Shown piece after piece: positions 1 through 8,937 of a stretch of 64,000 nucleotides of DNA; the first letter of the stretch is position 1; each line of letters begins with the position of its first letter. The DNA is from Natrialba aegyptia DSM 13077 (GTDB taxonomy: Archaea; Halobacteriota; Halobacteria; Halobacteriales; Natrialbaceae), in contig NZ_AOIP01000014.1 of the NCBI RefSeq assembly GCF_000337535.1, positions 124,001 through 188,000 on the forward strand, written 5' to 3'. Below the pieces are notes generated by a model. That model ran no database searches and had not been told where the DNA came from. It worked only from the letters and a program-made list of their open reading frames with translations. Made by a program: the position numbers and the translations under genes.

Positions 1-358
1 CGCTGAGGTCGGCGTCCTCAGTCAGGAGGTAGCCAAGCGACGGGGCAGAACCGCCCATGTCGGTGTTGATGAGATAGAGGTCCCAGTCGTCCGGCGTGTC
101 GAACTCGTCCGTCAGCTCGGCGGTTTCGAACACGTCGTCTTTCGTCCCCTGGTCCAGTTGCGAGGCGACTTCGAACTCGACGCCTGGGTGGTAATCGTCA
201 CCGAACACGACGACCATGTCTCCGTCTCCGCCATCGTCCTGTGCCGCAGCAGTTCCCGTCGCACCTGCACCGAGGGCAACCGCAGTCGTCGCGAGCGCGC
301 CCTTTTTCATGAACGATCGTCTCGAATCGTCGAATAGTCCGTTATCATCGTCTGTCAT
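1..358 (-). CDS. Tat-exported acidic protein, C-terminus cut by window edge
   Basis: The frame starts at an ATG read leftward from 358 and runs off the left edge, giving about 119 residues. Residues 13-18 read RRSFMK, a twin-arginine motif, followed by an Ala/Gly-rich hydrophobic stretch and a likely cleavage after TAAA near residue 39, so export through the Tat pathway is expected. The mature part starts with an acidic linker and continues with a soluble, Asp/Glu-rich domain (VVVFGDDYHPGVEFE, DLYLINTDMGG). I recall similar small haloarchaeal secreted proteins of unknown function but cannot name the family. No catalytic motif is visible in the part present. Confidence 0.8.
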   Translation of the reverse strand, partial: MTDDDNGLFDDSRRSFMKKGALATTAVALGAGATGTAAAQDDGGDGDMVVVFGDDYHPGVEFEVASQLDQGTKDDVFETAELTDEFDTPDDWDLYLINTDMGGSAPSLGYLLTEDADLS

Positions 359-750
359 ATCTCTCACCTGAATCCCCGTGTCTGGGGCAAACGGTTCTTG
401 AACCAATTTTCGCATAAGTGAACGACATTGTTTCACCGTCTAAGATAGACTGTATCTGGGAAACAGACGGTTTGATGCCCCCATACGGCCGTATTTCGGC
501 GGAACTCGGAAACCGAAGAGAGAGCTATCAACAATGATTTTTTATCGATCCACCAGGGTACTCGGCCGGCCGAGTTTGGATCCGTTAAAACGTATCAGAT
601 ACCGATAAGACGTTCAATCGAACCTGCCCTCGGAGATCGCCCGCCCCGACGCTCGAGTTCGGTGCTGTAGCCGATTCACCCGGTTTCCAACGGAAATACG
701 GATAGGACGGCGGATCCATTATACAGTAAAACAAACGATTTCCCGGGGCT
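359..750. promoter_or_regulatory. Gap with two perfect palindromes upstream of the Tat protein gene
   Basis: I see no convincing gene in these 392 bases. Two perfect inverted repeats stand out: ACTCGGCCGGCCGAGT at 560-575 and ATACGGCCGTAT at 483-494. Both lie more than 120 bases upstream of the leftward gene starting at 358. AT-rich patches near 400-430 and 535-550 could hold promoters. The palindromes could be regulator sites, but nothing nearby identifies a regulator. Confidence 0.4.
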
Positions 751-981
751 GTGCCGTCGAAAAGCGATACGAGAAACCGGATCTATCTCGTGACTGTCCA
801 CACGAGCAAGATCTCAGTCGTCGACCACCGCGACTGCGACCGACGAGTCGAGTTCCGACCGGACGCGAGCGACACAGCGCTTGTGGCGCTAGTCGGTCGT
901 GGCGCCCCCGTCGCCGCGCGACCTAATTTCTACGACCACCGTTCCAAAACGGCGTATTGTGTCGGCGAAAGCGAGGCGTGA
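751..981 (+). CDS. Possible small hypothetical protein
   Basis: A 76-codon frame with a GTG start. The product (IYLVTVHTSKISVVDHRDCDRRVEFRPDA near its front) has a plausible soluble composition but is less acidic than its neighbours and matches no family I recognise. An AT-rich stretch at 718-737 lies just upstream and could hold a promoter. It stands alone between a leftward gene and folA. It may be a chance frame. Confidence 0.3.
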   Translation: MPSKSDTRNRIYLVTVHTSKISVVDHRDCDRRVEFRPDASDTALVALVGRGAPVAARPNFYDHRSKTAYCVGESEA

Positions 982-1054
982 AACGGGATGCAACTGACGG
1001 CGCGAGCACCTGCGACGCCGCGTTTTCGCCGGTCGCGTTTTCACCGGCAACCTC

Positions 1055-1588
1055 TCACTCCCGACGAACGTATTCGACGAAGGTGAACTCGTCGTGTTCG
1101 TCGCGGCTCACCGTCTGAAATGACTCGCGATTCCAGTCCGGGAGACGCGCGTCGCCGTCCGGTTCGGCGTGGACCTCCGTGACGATCAGCCGGTCGAGTT
1201 CGGGCAGGAACTGTTCGTACACCGTCGCCCCACCGGCGACGAACAGGCGATCGGTGCCGCCGTGGCGCTCGTCCGCAGCGGTTTCGGCCGCCGCGATCGC
1301 TTCCTCGATCCCGTGTGCAACGACCGCGTTCGCGGGCGTTTCGAGGTCGCGACTCGTCAGGACGATCGTCGTCCGCCCGGGCAACGGTTCGCCGAGCGTG
1401 TCGACGATGCCCTCGTACGTTACCCGCCCCATGATGACGGGATGGTCCATCGTGGCTTCCTTGAAGTGCTGGAGGTCTTCGGGAATGTGCCAGGGCATGT
1501 CGCCGTCCTTCCCGATAACGCCGTTGTCGGCGACGGCGACGATGCCCACGAGTTCGCGATCGGTTTCGAGCGCGGGGTCGGCGGTCAT
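1055..1588 (-). CDS. folA: Dihydrofolate reductase
   Basis: 177 residues. Reduces dihydrofolate to tetrahydrofolate with NADPH, recycling the product of thymidylate synthase. Visible DHFR features are the start of the fold (GIVAVADNGVIGKDGDMPWHIPEDL, with the W of the Met20 loop and the acidic active-site residue), VIMGRVTYEGI, the TIVLTSR strand and LFVAGGATVYEQFL. The ATG at 1588 overlaps the thyA stop (ATGA), so both are read from one message. A longer in-frame extension exists inside thyA, but it is Arg/Pro-rich antisense-like sequence and was not used. High acidic content fits a salt-in cytoplasm. Confidence 0.95.
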   Translation of the reverse strand: MTADPALETDRELVGIVAVADNGVIGKDGDMPWHIPEDLQHFKEATMDHPVIMGRVTYEGIVDTLGEPLPGRTTIVLTSRDLETPANAVVAHGIEEAIAAAETAADERHGGTDRLFVAGGATVYEQFLPELDRLIVTEVHAEPDGDARLPDWNRESFQTVSRDEHDEFTFVEYVRRE

Positions 1589-2601
1589 TCGGCGACGGCG
1601 AACTCGAGTCCGTCGTGGGACTCGTAGTCTCGAAGGGAGATGTTGTCGGCGGACAGGTCGTCGATCGACGCGGCGTCGAGTTCGAGCGTCGGCCGGTCGA
1701 GCGGCTCGCGCGACAGTTGTTCGAGCAGGCCCGGGACGTGGTCCAGCCGCTCGTCGCCCTCGTCCTCGGCGGGGGCTTCGGACGCGAGCCACTCGCGGAT
1801 CCCGCGGTAGTCCGCGCGCTCTTGGGCGTCGGCGAGTCGGGACTGGAGGGCGTCGAGATTGTCGGCGTACCACTCGCCGCGCGCGCCGCGGCCGCAGTAG
1901 ACGTGGGCGTCGACGACGGTGTGGGCGAAGGTGCCGGGTTCGAAGCCGGTCTGCTGGGCGACGACTTTCGTCAGGAGCGCGTAGGCTGCGATGTTGAACG
2001 GAATCCCGAGCGCGATGTCGCCCGAGCGCTGGGTGAGGTGGCAGTTCAGCCGGTCGCCCTGGACGTTGAAGACGAACGAGTAGTGACACGGCGGCAGCGT
2101 CGAGACGGCCGCGTTCGCGGGGTGCCAGGCGTTGACCACGAGCCGGCGCGAGTTCGGCGAGTCAGAGAGCGTATCGATGACGTACTGCAGTTGATCGAAG
2201 GTGCGGCGGCCGTCGGCCTCTTCGGTGACCCAGCGGTGGCTCTCGTCGGGCCAGGACTCGCCGGGGAGCCGCGCGGGGTCGTCCGGAACCGGGTAGCGAC
2301 GCCAGAAGCGACCGTAGGCGGTGTCGAGTTTGCCCTCGTCGTCGGCCCACGCGTCCCAGATTTTGGTCTCCTCGCGGAGGTTCTCGATGTGCTCCTCGCC
2401 GGAGAGGTACCAGCAGACCTCGTGGAGCATCGAGTTCCAGCGGTAGCCGTCCATCTGCTTGGTCGTCAGGAGGGGATAGCCCTCCCGAAGGTCGACCTCG
2501 TAGTGCTCGCTGAACGAGGAAATCGTGTCGACGCCGGTGCGATTGGGCTTGTATGCCCCCTCGCTGAGTGCCGCGTCGACGAGGTCCAGGTACTGTTGCA
2601 T
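1585..2601 (-). CDS. thyA: Thymidylate synthase (ThyA type)
   Basis: 338 residues. Converts dUMP to dTMP using methylene-tetrahydrofolate. The nucleophile is Cys172 in PPCHYSF; RSGDIALGIPFNIAAY (about 192-207) is the dUMP-binding stretch; DAHVYCG is the late conserved motif. Compared with the roughly 264-residue bacterial enzyme it carries haloarchaeal insertions, notably around residues 103-135 (Pro/Asp-rich) and 255-290 (Glu/Asp-rich). It is the first gene of a thyA-folA pair, with folA starting inside its stop codon. It is divergent from the exonuclease gene at 2718, with 116 bases between. Confidence 0.96.
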   Translation of the reverse strand: MQQYLDLVDAALSEGAYKPNRTGVDTISSFSEHYEVDLREGYPLLTTKQMDGYRWNSMLHEVCWYLSGEEHIENLREETKIWDAWADDEGKLDTAYGRFWRRYPVPDDPARLPGESWPDESHRWVTEEADGRRTFDQLQYVIDTLSDSPNSRRLVVNAWHPANAAVSTLPPCHYSFVFNVQGDRLNCHLTQRSGDIALGIPFNIAAYALLTKVVAQQTGFEPGTFAHTVVDAHVYCGRGARGEWYADNLDALQSRLADAQERADYRGIREWLASEAPAEDEGDERLDHVPGLLEQLSREPLDRPTLELDAASIDDLSADNISLRDYESHDGLEFAVAE

Positions 2602-2717
2602 TGTCGCGGTATTCGCAGCGGTGACGTAAAATGGGTTTGCGTTTCCGGCGGGCGATCCACTTTCACCCCGGTGTCCAAACCGTCTTTATCCCCGCGCGCC
2701 TGCCACCGACTACGACT
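2602..2717. promoter_or_regulatory. Divergent promoter region, thyA / exonuclease
   Basis: A 116-base gap between two genes transcribed away from each other must hold both promoters. On the plus strand CTTTATCC at about 2684-2691 is a TATA-like element about 30 bases ahead of the ATG at 2718, suggesting a very short leader. No palindromic operator is obvious. Confidence 0.45.
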
Positions 2718-4283
2718 ATGGCAGGTCGCACCGGCGCTCGAGTTCTCGCACTCCCGCCAGAAACGGTGCTCAAGCACCCGGTCGCGACCCTCCGAGATAT
2801 CGACGCGACGCTCGATCCCGACGCGGTCTGGGTGCTCGGTCGCTCCCGCGAACCGACGGCCGCCGCCCGCGTCCGACACACGGTCGACGCGCCCGTGATC
2901 CACCCGCCGCTCGAAACGGGCGACGATCCGCTTTCCAGACGGTCGATCGGCGACGAACTCGCGTTCGCGGTCGCCCGGAGTGCGAGCGCGCTCCGCGCTG
3001 GCGACGGGATTCGCAGCGCTTCAGACCGGAACGAAGACGAGCGCGAGGTCGACGCCCTCATCTGCGACGACATCGCGACGACGACCCGTCCCACCGCGCT
3101 CGAGACGTCCCTCGATCACGCGGCCGAACTCGCGGCGGCGCTGCCCACCGGACGGACGACGACCGTCCTATCGGGCGGGCTACCGGCCGGCTACGACGAG
3201 CGCTGGCACGTAAACGCCGAGACGGGAACGGTTCGAACCGTCGAACACGACCCGCTGCTCTCCCCGGACTCCGTGGCCAACGACTGCGTCGCCGTTCGCG
3301 TCCGGGGTGCCGGCCCCGTCGACGGCTACGGCGGCCCGAACGCAGTCGTCGAACTCGAGTTCGCGGCCGACGGTCTCGTCTCGAGCACCGCGCACGCGGC
3401 GAGCGACTTCGGACTGGAAGCCATCAGCGGAATCGGCCCGAAAACGGCCGGCCGGCTCGCGGAGTGCGGCGTGACGACCCGATCGGAGTTGCTCGAAACG
3501 CCGGTCGCCGCGCTCGCGGACATCGAGGGCATCGGGCCCAAGGGCGCGCGGAGGATGCACCGATACGCGACGGTGCTCGAAACGGGCGAGCCGCGGCGGG
3601 TCGGCGACGCGTCGTTGCCCGGCGAGCACTGGTCGACGCCGCCGCTTTGTCTCGACATCGAAACCGACGGCCTCTCGCCGACGATCATCTGGCAGATCGG
3701 GGTCTACGACCCGTCCACGGACACCTACCGAGCGTTCGTCGAACGCGACGACCCGGCCGACCGGGCGTCGGTTCTCCGGGCGTTCTGCGACTGGCTGCTC
3801 GGCGTTCACCCGAACAGGGCGCTGCTCACCTGGAACGGCTGGGGGTTCGACTACCGCCACCTCGGGGCGTTCGTCGCCCGCCACTGCCCCGCCTACGCCG
3901 CGGAATGGGAGTCGATCCCCAAGTTCGACCTCTATCTCTGGGCCGACGGCGACGACAACGCACTCCTCCCCGGCCGGACGAACGAACTCGACGTCGTCGC
4001 CGCCGAACTCGGCTACGACGGCGCGGCGACGGGGCTCGACGGCGCACGGACTGCAGCAGCATATCAGCGATTTATGCGAACGGGCGACGAATCTGAACTC
4101 GACTGGGACCGCCACGAGGCCTACTGCGAGGACGATTGCCGGGCGCTGTGGCACGTCTACGAACGGCTTCGGGATGCGCCGCAGGTCTCGGTCTCAGCAG
4201 GGTCGTCCGCGAGCGGGACCGCCTCGAGTTCATCGACCGCGGAGCAGGCGAGCGGCGAGCAGACCGGATTGGGTGACTTCTGA
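2718..4283 (+). CDS. DEDD-family 3'-5' exonuclease with helix-hairpin-helix region (MrfB/YprB-like)
   Basis: 521 residues from the ATG at 2718; an upstream in-frame start at 2631 would overlap the promoter and add basic sequence unlike the rest. Around residues 233-285 two HhH-like repeats occur (ISGIGPKTAGRLAECGV, IEGIGPKGARRM), a non-specific DNA-binding module. From about 310 comes an RNase H-like exonuclease: LCLDIETDGL (DxE, ExoI), LTWNGWGFDYRHL (ExoII) and EAYCEDDCRALWHVY (ExoIII, Y-x3-D). It ends two bases before the helicase start. Bacillus YprB (MrfB) is an exonuclease paired with helicase YprA (MrfA) in mitomycin repair. Same-pathway function here is inference from domains and gene order. 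Confidence 0.85.
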   Translation: MAGRTGARVLALPPETVLKHPVATLRDIDATLDPDAVWVLGRSREPTAAARVRHTVDAPVIHPPLETGDDPLSRRSIGDELAFAVARSASALRAGDGIRSASDRNEDEREVDALICDDIATTTRPTALETSLDHAAELAAALPTGRTTTVLSGGLPAGYDERWHVNAETGTVRTVEHDPLLSPDSVANDCVAVRVRGAGPVDGYGGPNAVVELEFAADGLVSSTAHAASDFGLEAISGIGPKTAGRLAECGVTTRSELLETPVAALADIEGIGPKGARRMHRYATVLETGEPRRVGDASLPGEHWSTPPLCLDIETDGLSPTIIWQIGVYDPSTDTYRAFVERDDPADRASVLRAFCDWLLGVHPNRALLTWNGWGFDYRHLGAFVARHCPAYAAEWESIPKFDLYLWADGDDNALLPGRTNELDVVAAELGYDGAATGLDGARTAAAYQRFMRTGDESELDWDRHEAYCEDDCRALWHVYERLRDAPQVSVSAGSSASGTASSSSTAEQASGEQTGLGDF

Positions 4284-4285
4284 GT

Positions 4286-7096
4286 ATGGGGATCGATACC
4301 GACAGCGACACTGATGTAGAGGGGGACAAAGACAAAGACGGAGACGGAGACGGCGACGGAAGCACGGACACCGACGCCGATGTCGATACCGACCGAAGCA
4401 GCGGCCGAACCGACGACCGACAGAACGTTCCGATCACCGGCGACGAACTGCTCGAGACGTTTCCCCGCGCTCGTTCCCGCGAGTCCGACGACGTTTCTAT
4501 CCTCGAACTCCCGGGCCGCGACGCATCGGCAGTCCCGAACGCCGAGGTGCTCCGCCCCGAACTCGCCGACCCGCTCGATGACGACCTCTACACTCACCAG
4601 GCCGCGGCGCTCAGGGCTCTGGGTCGCGGCGAGAACGTCTGCGTCGCGACGAGCACCGCCTCCGGAAAGACGCGCATCTACGCGCTCCAGATCGCGCGCC
4701 ACTACCTGGACGCACGCGCCCGCGGCGACGGCACGGACGCGACCGCCTACGTCTGCTACCCCACGAAAGCCCTCTCGCGCGACCAGGAGCGCGAACTGAA
4801 CGACTTCTACGATACCCTCGGGCTCGACATCTCCGTGCGCGTCTACGACGGCGACACCGAACGCGGGGACACCCGCCGCCACATCCGCGAGGAAGCCGAC
4901 GTGATCATCACCAACTTCGCCGGCGTGAACACCTACCTGCACGACCACGACCGGTGGGCCCGCTTTCTCTCCGCGTGTGAACTCGTCGTCGTCGACGAAT
5001 CCCACACCTACACCGGCGTCCACGGCATGCACGTCGCCTGGATCGTCCGCCGGTTGAAGCGCGTCCTCGAGTACTACGACGCCGACCCGCAGTTCGTGCT
5101 CACGAGCGCGACGATCGGCAATCCCGGCGCGCACTCGAGTTCGCTCGTCGGCGAGCCGGTGACCGTGGTGGACGAAGACGGCTCGCCGACGGGGCCGCGG
5201 GAGCTGGTGCTCTGGAATCCGCCGCCGCAGGCGCGCGAGGAGAGTGATGAGGAGCACGCCAGCGGCAGTTCGGGTGACGAGACTCCTGCCGATGGCGGCG
5301 AGGACGCCATCACCGACCGCGTTCCCGCAACCGTCGAGGCCCCGAAACTCCTCTCGCATCTGGCCTACCACGACGCCCAGACGCTCCTGTTTACCCCCTC
5401 GCGAAAGCTCGCCGAACTCTCGGTCAAGCGCGCGTCGAAACACCGCCGCGACCGGAGCCGGTACTACGCGAACCCCGACCGCGGAAGCGCCATCGAACCC
5501 TACCACGCCGGCCACTCGCGGCGAAACCGCCACGGAACCGAACACCGACTCAAGACCGGCCTGCTCGACGGCGTCGCCTCGACGAACGCGCTCGAACTGG
5601 GGATCAACGTCGGCGAGATGGACGCCACCGTCCAGCTGGGCTATCCCGGCCAGCGCCAGTCGTTCTGGCAACAGCTCGGCCGCGCCGGCCGCGGAACGAA
5701 ACGCGCCCTCTCCGTGCTCGTCGCCGGCCACCGGACGTTAGACCAGTACGTCGTGAACAACCCCGACTACCTGCTCGAAACCGACGTGGAAGACGCCGTC
5801 GTCGACACCGAGAACGACGCCGTCTTCGCCCGACATCTGCTGTGTGCGGCGGACGAACTCGCGCTCGACGAGTCAGACGGCAGTGCCGCGGGATTCGCCG
5901 ATCGCGACCGGCTCGAGCGCGCCGTCGAGATGTGGCGACGCGCAGGACGGCTGGCGGGATACCTCGAAACCGGCGTCTCGTACACCGGCCCGCCCAGGCC
6001 GCAGGGATCGATCTCGCTGTACGCCACCACTGGCGAGGAGTACGCCGTTGAACTCGCCGAGGGCGTCGACGAGCGCCACGATCCCGAGATGGAACCGCTC
6101 GCGGAAGAACGCGTCCTGCGGGACTTCCACGAGGGCGCGGTCAGACTGCACGAAGGCAAACAGTACGAAGTGTGTGCGGTCGACCACACGACGCCGCGAC
6201 CGTCGGTGACGCTCCGGCCCACCGACGTGGATTACTACACGCGGACGCGCACGGACGTGACTGTCCTCGACGCCGTCTCGGAGGAGTCCCGCGACATCGG
6301 CTCCGTTAGGCTGCACTTCGGACGCGGGCGAGTACTCGTCTACCACGGTACCTACGACAAGGTCGCCGTCCACGGCGGGCAGAAAAAAGAACGGATGATT
6401 CCAACCGAGAACCCGCCGCTCTCGATGGAGACACAACTCTGCTGGCTCGAGGTCCCCGACCGCGTCGAAACGGCGCTGGTCGAGAAGTACCGCGAGTTCT
6501 CGGTTCCGGAGCTGGACGGCGGACTCGCGGAAACCGCTCACCTCGGCTACGCCGGCGGCCTCCACGCCGCCGAGCACGCCACGATCGGCGTCGCGCCGCT
6601 CGAACTGATGGTCGACAAGCGCGATCTGGGCGGCCTCGCGACGCTGTCGATCGATTCGCACCTCGCCACCGCGACGGAAAACGGCGAGACCGACGCCCGA
6701 GAGAACGCCAATGCCACTCCACAGAACATCGCCGCCGCCGAAGCAACCGTGAGGGAGATCGCAAGTGAACTCGAGCACGAACCCGCCAGCGGCTGGTTTA
6801 TCTACGACGGCATCGACGGCGGCCTCGGCTTCTCGCGGGCGATTTACGAGAATTTCGAGGCCGTCGCAGCGCGGGCGCGCGACCTCATCGCCGACTGCGA
6901 CTGCGGGCACATCGACGGCTGTCCTGCCTGCGTGATGGACGACCAATGCGGCAATAACAATCGACCGCTGCACCGCGACGCGGCCGTCGACGTGCTGGAC
7001 CAGGTGCTCGGGAACGCGGACGTGGACGACCTCGAACCCTACCTGCCCGACGACGAGTTCGGCGGCGATCGGCGACCGCCGCTGTTCTACGCCTGA
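4286..7096 (+). CDS. DEAD/DEAH superfamily 2 helicase with C-terminal Cys cluster (MrfA/YprA-like)
   Basis: 936 residues. Residues 1-45 are a low-complexity Asp/Gly/Thr tail encoded by near-hexameric repeats. Helicase motifs follow: TASGKT at 124-129 (Walker A), DESH at 237-240, TSAT at 273-276, and QQLGRAGRG at 462-470 (motif VI). An acidic insertion occupies about 315-350. The C-terminal part is the DUF1998/MZB-type region, with cysteines 871, 873, 879, 882 and 888 (CDCG, GCPAC, QCG), a probable Zn site. This is the YprA/MrfA architecture; the Bacillus protein is an ATP-dependent 3'-5' DNA helicase acting with exonuclease MrfB. The gene follows its exonuclease partner by two bases. Confidence 0.88.
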   Translation: MGIDTDSDTDVEGDKDKDGDGDGDGSTDTDADVDTDRSSGRTDDRQNVPITGDELLETFPRARSRESDDVSILELPGRDASAVPNAEVLRPELADPLDDDLYTHQAAALRALGRGENVCVATSTASGKTRIYALQIARHYLDARARGDGTDATAYVCYPTKALSRDQERELNDFYDTLGLDISVRVYDGDTERGDTRRHIREEADVIITNFAGVNTYLHDHDRWARFLSACELVVVDESHTYTGVHGMHVAWIVRRLKRVLEYYDADPQFVLTSATIGNPGAHSSSLVGEPVTVVDEDGSPTGPRELVLWNPPPQAREESDEEHASGSSGDETPADGGEDAITDRVPATVEAPKLLSHLAYHDAQTLLFTPSRKLAELSVKRASKHRRDRSRYYANPDRGSAIEPYHAGHSRRNRHGTEHRLKTGLLDGVASTNALELGINVGEMDATVQLGYPGQRQSFWQQLGRAGRGTKRALSVLVAGHRTLDQYVVNNPDYLLETDVEDAVVDTENDAVFARHLLCAADELALDESDGSAAGFADRDRLERAVEMWRRAGRLAGYLETGVSYTGPPRPQGSISLYATTGEEYAVELAEGVDERHDPEMEPLAEERVLRDFHEGAVRLHEGKQYEVCAVDHTTPRPSVTLRPTDVDYYTRTRTDVTVLDAVSEESRDIGSVRLHFGRGRVLVYHGTYDKVAVHGGQKKERMIPTENPPLSMETQLCWLEVPDRVETALVEKYREFSVPELDGGLAETAHLGYAGGLHAAEHATIGVAPLELMVDKRDLGGLATLSIDSHLATATENGETDARENANATPQNIAAAEATVREIASELEHEPASGWFIYDGIDGGLGFSRAIYENFEAVAARARDLIADCDCGHIDGCPACVMDDQCGNNNRPLHRDAAVDVLDQVLGNADVDDLEPYLPDDEFGGDRRPPLFYA

Positions 7097-7114
7097 CGGG
7101 TTCGGTCGGCCGCG

Positions 7115-7447
7115 TTACGACGAGGACGCCTCGTCCCGCAGTTTCCACACCTCGAACAGTCCGCGAGCGCACAGGCCGAGAAATCCGACCAGCAGCACCG
7201 CCGCGAGACTCGCACCGAGGAAACGGGGGACAGCAACAAGCGTTCCCTCACGAAGTCCGGTCACCAGTCGAAGCCCCGCCCAACAGCAAAACGCCGGGAC
7301 GAAGTATCGGCGGCTTCGGTTGGTCTCGGCGATCTTCGGGAGGGTCACGAGCGCGAGCAAGCCGAACAGCGGGATGGCGAGATTGAAGACGTTCGACGTC
7401 CCGCCGAACCACTCGAGCATCGCCCAAACTGGTTTAGGAAGTGTCAT
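7115..7447 (-). CDS. Small membrane protein, three predicted spans
   Basis: 110 residues from the ATG at 7447 (MTLPKPVWAMLEWFGG). Hydrophobic stretches at about 18-35 (NLAIPLFGLLALVTL), 46-60 and 75-98 (LGASLAAVLLVGFLGLCARGLF) suggest three membrane segments and a short acidic/Ser tail. No family is recognised. It converges with the helicase gene, 18 bases away, and lies downstream of the CPBP protease gene on the same strand with 22 bases between, so the two may be cotranscribed. Confidence 0.65.
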   Translation of the reverse strand: MTLPKPVWAMLEWFGGTSNVFNLAIPLFGLLALVTLPKIAETNRSRRYFVPAFCCWAGLRLVTGLREGTLVAVPRFLGASLAAVLLVGFLGLCARGLFEVWKLRDEASSS

Positions 7448-7469
7448 AACTGTTCCGCACTCTCGAGGG

Positions 7470-8474
7470 TCACCGCTCCGAATCGCTCTCAGCGGAGAGG
7501 ACCCGGTCGGCGATCGAGAGGTCGCCGTAGGTCGCGTACACCCAGAGGCAAAGCAGCGCGACGCCGAAGAGTAGCCTGACGAACCAGAACTCGACGCCGA
7601 CAAGGAGCGACGGGTCGCTGGTCTGCTCGGCGACGACCAGCGACGGCAGCGTCAGTTCGGGATCGGTCGAGACGGGTTGCTGGTGAACGCTGAGGATGGC
7701 GACGCCGCCGAAGTGGACGCCGATCGGCAGCGCCAACTGGCCCGTGAGGACGTAGGCCGCCGCGAACAGAACGCCACCGATGGCGCTCGTGACGATGGCT
7801 GCGAGGCCGCCGCTAAGCAGGTGAAGCACGCCGAATACGGGAAGACTGACGGCGATCGCACCGACGACGGCCGCCGTCGGACCCACCGATCTGGATCGGA
7901 GCCCTTCGGCCGCGGTCCCGATCAGAACGGCGCGGAACACGATTTCCTCGAATGTATTGTTCGCGAGGAGGAAGACCACCAGCACCAGAAGGATGAGTCC
8001 GCCCAGCAGCGGGGAGTCGACGCCGACGCCGGTCACCGCCGTATCGAGCGTGGCGTACCCCCGAGCAACCTGATAGGCGACCGCTCCCGCACTGGCGACG
8101 ACGCCGACGAGGACGCCCGCAGTGAAGTCCGCGACCCACCGGCGGGACGCGTCGAACCCGTAGCTCGAGAGGGGCCGTCGATCGAGCCGCGACGCGACGA
8201 GCAGTCCGGCGACGCCCGCGAGAGCGACCGCTGCCGCCAGCGCGAGGAGCAACGCTGCGGTCGCGATCACCTGCGAGGTTTCGTCCGCGAGCGGCTCGAG
8301 GGCCCCGGCTGCGTAGCGGGTGAGGAACTGCTGACCGACGACGTAGATTGCGACGGCGACGGCGAGCGGGACGAGCACCCGCCAAGTCGCGCGCAGCCGG
8401 TTTCGACTCGAGTCGTACAGGAGCCGCTTTCTGGCGGATCGATTCGGCGTTCCGTCGACCGCTGATTCGGTCAT
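7470..8474 (-). CDS. CPBP-family intramembrane glutamic endopeptidase (CAAX/Abi type)
   Basis: 334 residues from the ATG at 8474; a TTG nine codons earlier is a weaker start. About eight hydrophobic segments. The CPBP signature is present: EEIVFR at about residues 176-181 (motif 1, EExxxR), then FGVLHLLSGG (motif 2 histidine) and LPIGVHFGGVAIL (motif 3 histidine). The family includes CAAX prenyl proteases and bacteriocin-immunity proteins, acting in the membrane. The substrate cannot be told from sequence. Confidence 0.85.
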   Translation of the reverse strand: MTESAVDGTPNRSARKRLLYDSSRNRLRATWRVLVPLAVAVAIYVVGQQFLTRYAAGALEPLADETSQVIATAALLLALAAAVALAGVAGLLVASRLDRRPLSSYGFDASRRWVADFTAGVLVGVVASAGAVAYQVARGYATLDTAVTGVGVDSPLLGGLILLVLVVFLLANNTFEEIVFRAVLIGTAAEGLRSRSVGPTAAVVGAIAVSLPVFGVLHLLSGGLAAIVTSAIGGVLFAAAYVLTGQLALPIGVHFGGVAILSVHQQPVSTDPELTLPSLVVAEQTSDPSLLVGVEFWFVRLLFGVALLCLWVYATYGDLSIADRVLSAESDSER

Positions 8475-8596
8475 GGATCCGACTACCGGATCGGATTCCA
8501 AATACCGACCATCGCGGCTTCAAAAGCAGAAGCCGCGTTCGCCGAGAGCGTCCGACGCCGTGCGCGTGAGATCAGTTCGACGATTGACCGCGTCGG

Positions 8597-8935
8597 TCAG
8601 TAGTCGCGACGGCCGCGACCGTCGTCGGCCCGCGAGCGATCGGGATCCATCGTGATCGCGCGGAGGATACAGAGGAACGCGAAGACGTTCGTCACCTGGT
8701 AGACGGTCACCGTCTCGAACTGCGAAATCGCGACGAAACGCGTGACGACCGCCATCGCCATCTCGGGGACGATGATCGCGGCGAAGCCGATCGCGAGGAA
8801 CAGCATGGGACGGCTCCGGTTCCGTCGGTATCCCTGAAACGCGAAGTAGACGATCGCGAGACCGAGGACACTTAGGACGAGAAACAGGCTTCCCTGAACG
8901 ATCGCTTCCATCGGCAGGTCGGTGGTCGGAATCAT
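8597..8935 (-). CDS. Small three-span membrane protein (DUF7521 type)
   Basis: 112 residues, with membrane segments at about 11-33, 43-63 and 72-92 and a charged Arg/Asp tail. It begins two bases after the stop of a winged-helix gene. This pairing of a DNA-binding protein with a short membrane protein recurs in haloarchaea, where I recall the membrane partner as DUF7521. A membrane sensor controlling the regulator is an attractive reading but is inference. There are no catalytic residues to point to. Confidence 0.75.
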   Translation of the reverse strand: MIPTTDLPMEAIVQGSLFLVLSVLGLAIVYFAFQGYRRNRSRPMLFLAIGFAAIIVPEMAMAVVTRFVAISQFETVTVYQVTNVFAFLCILRAITMDPDRSRADDGRGRRDY

Positions 8936-8937
8936 GA

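Noticed and set aside
751-981. Confident gene status for the 76-codon frame
   Set aside because: Kept only at low confidence: GTG start, no family, not acidic like the rest.
4157-5731. A 524-codon leftward frame antisense to the helicase
   Set aside because: It covers the helicase coding strand exactly; the product has Val/Gly/Arg bias without domains.
7470-8501. TTG start for the CPBP protease at 8501
   Set aside because: The ATG nine codons later is a stronger start and the added residues are not part of the family.
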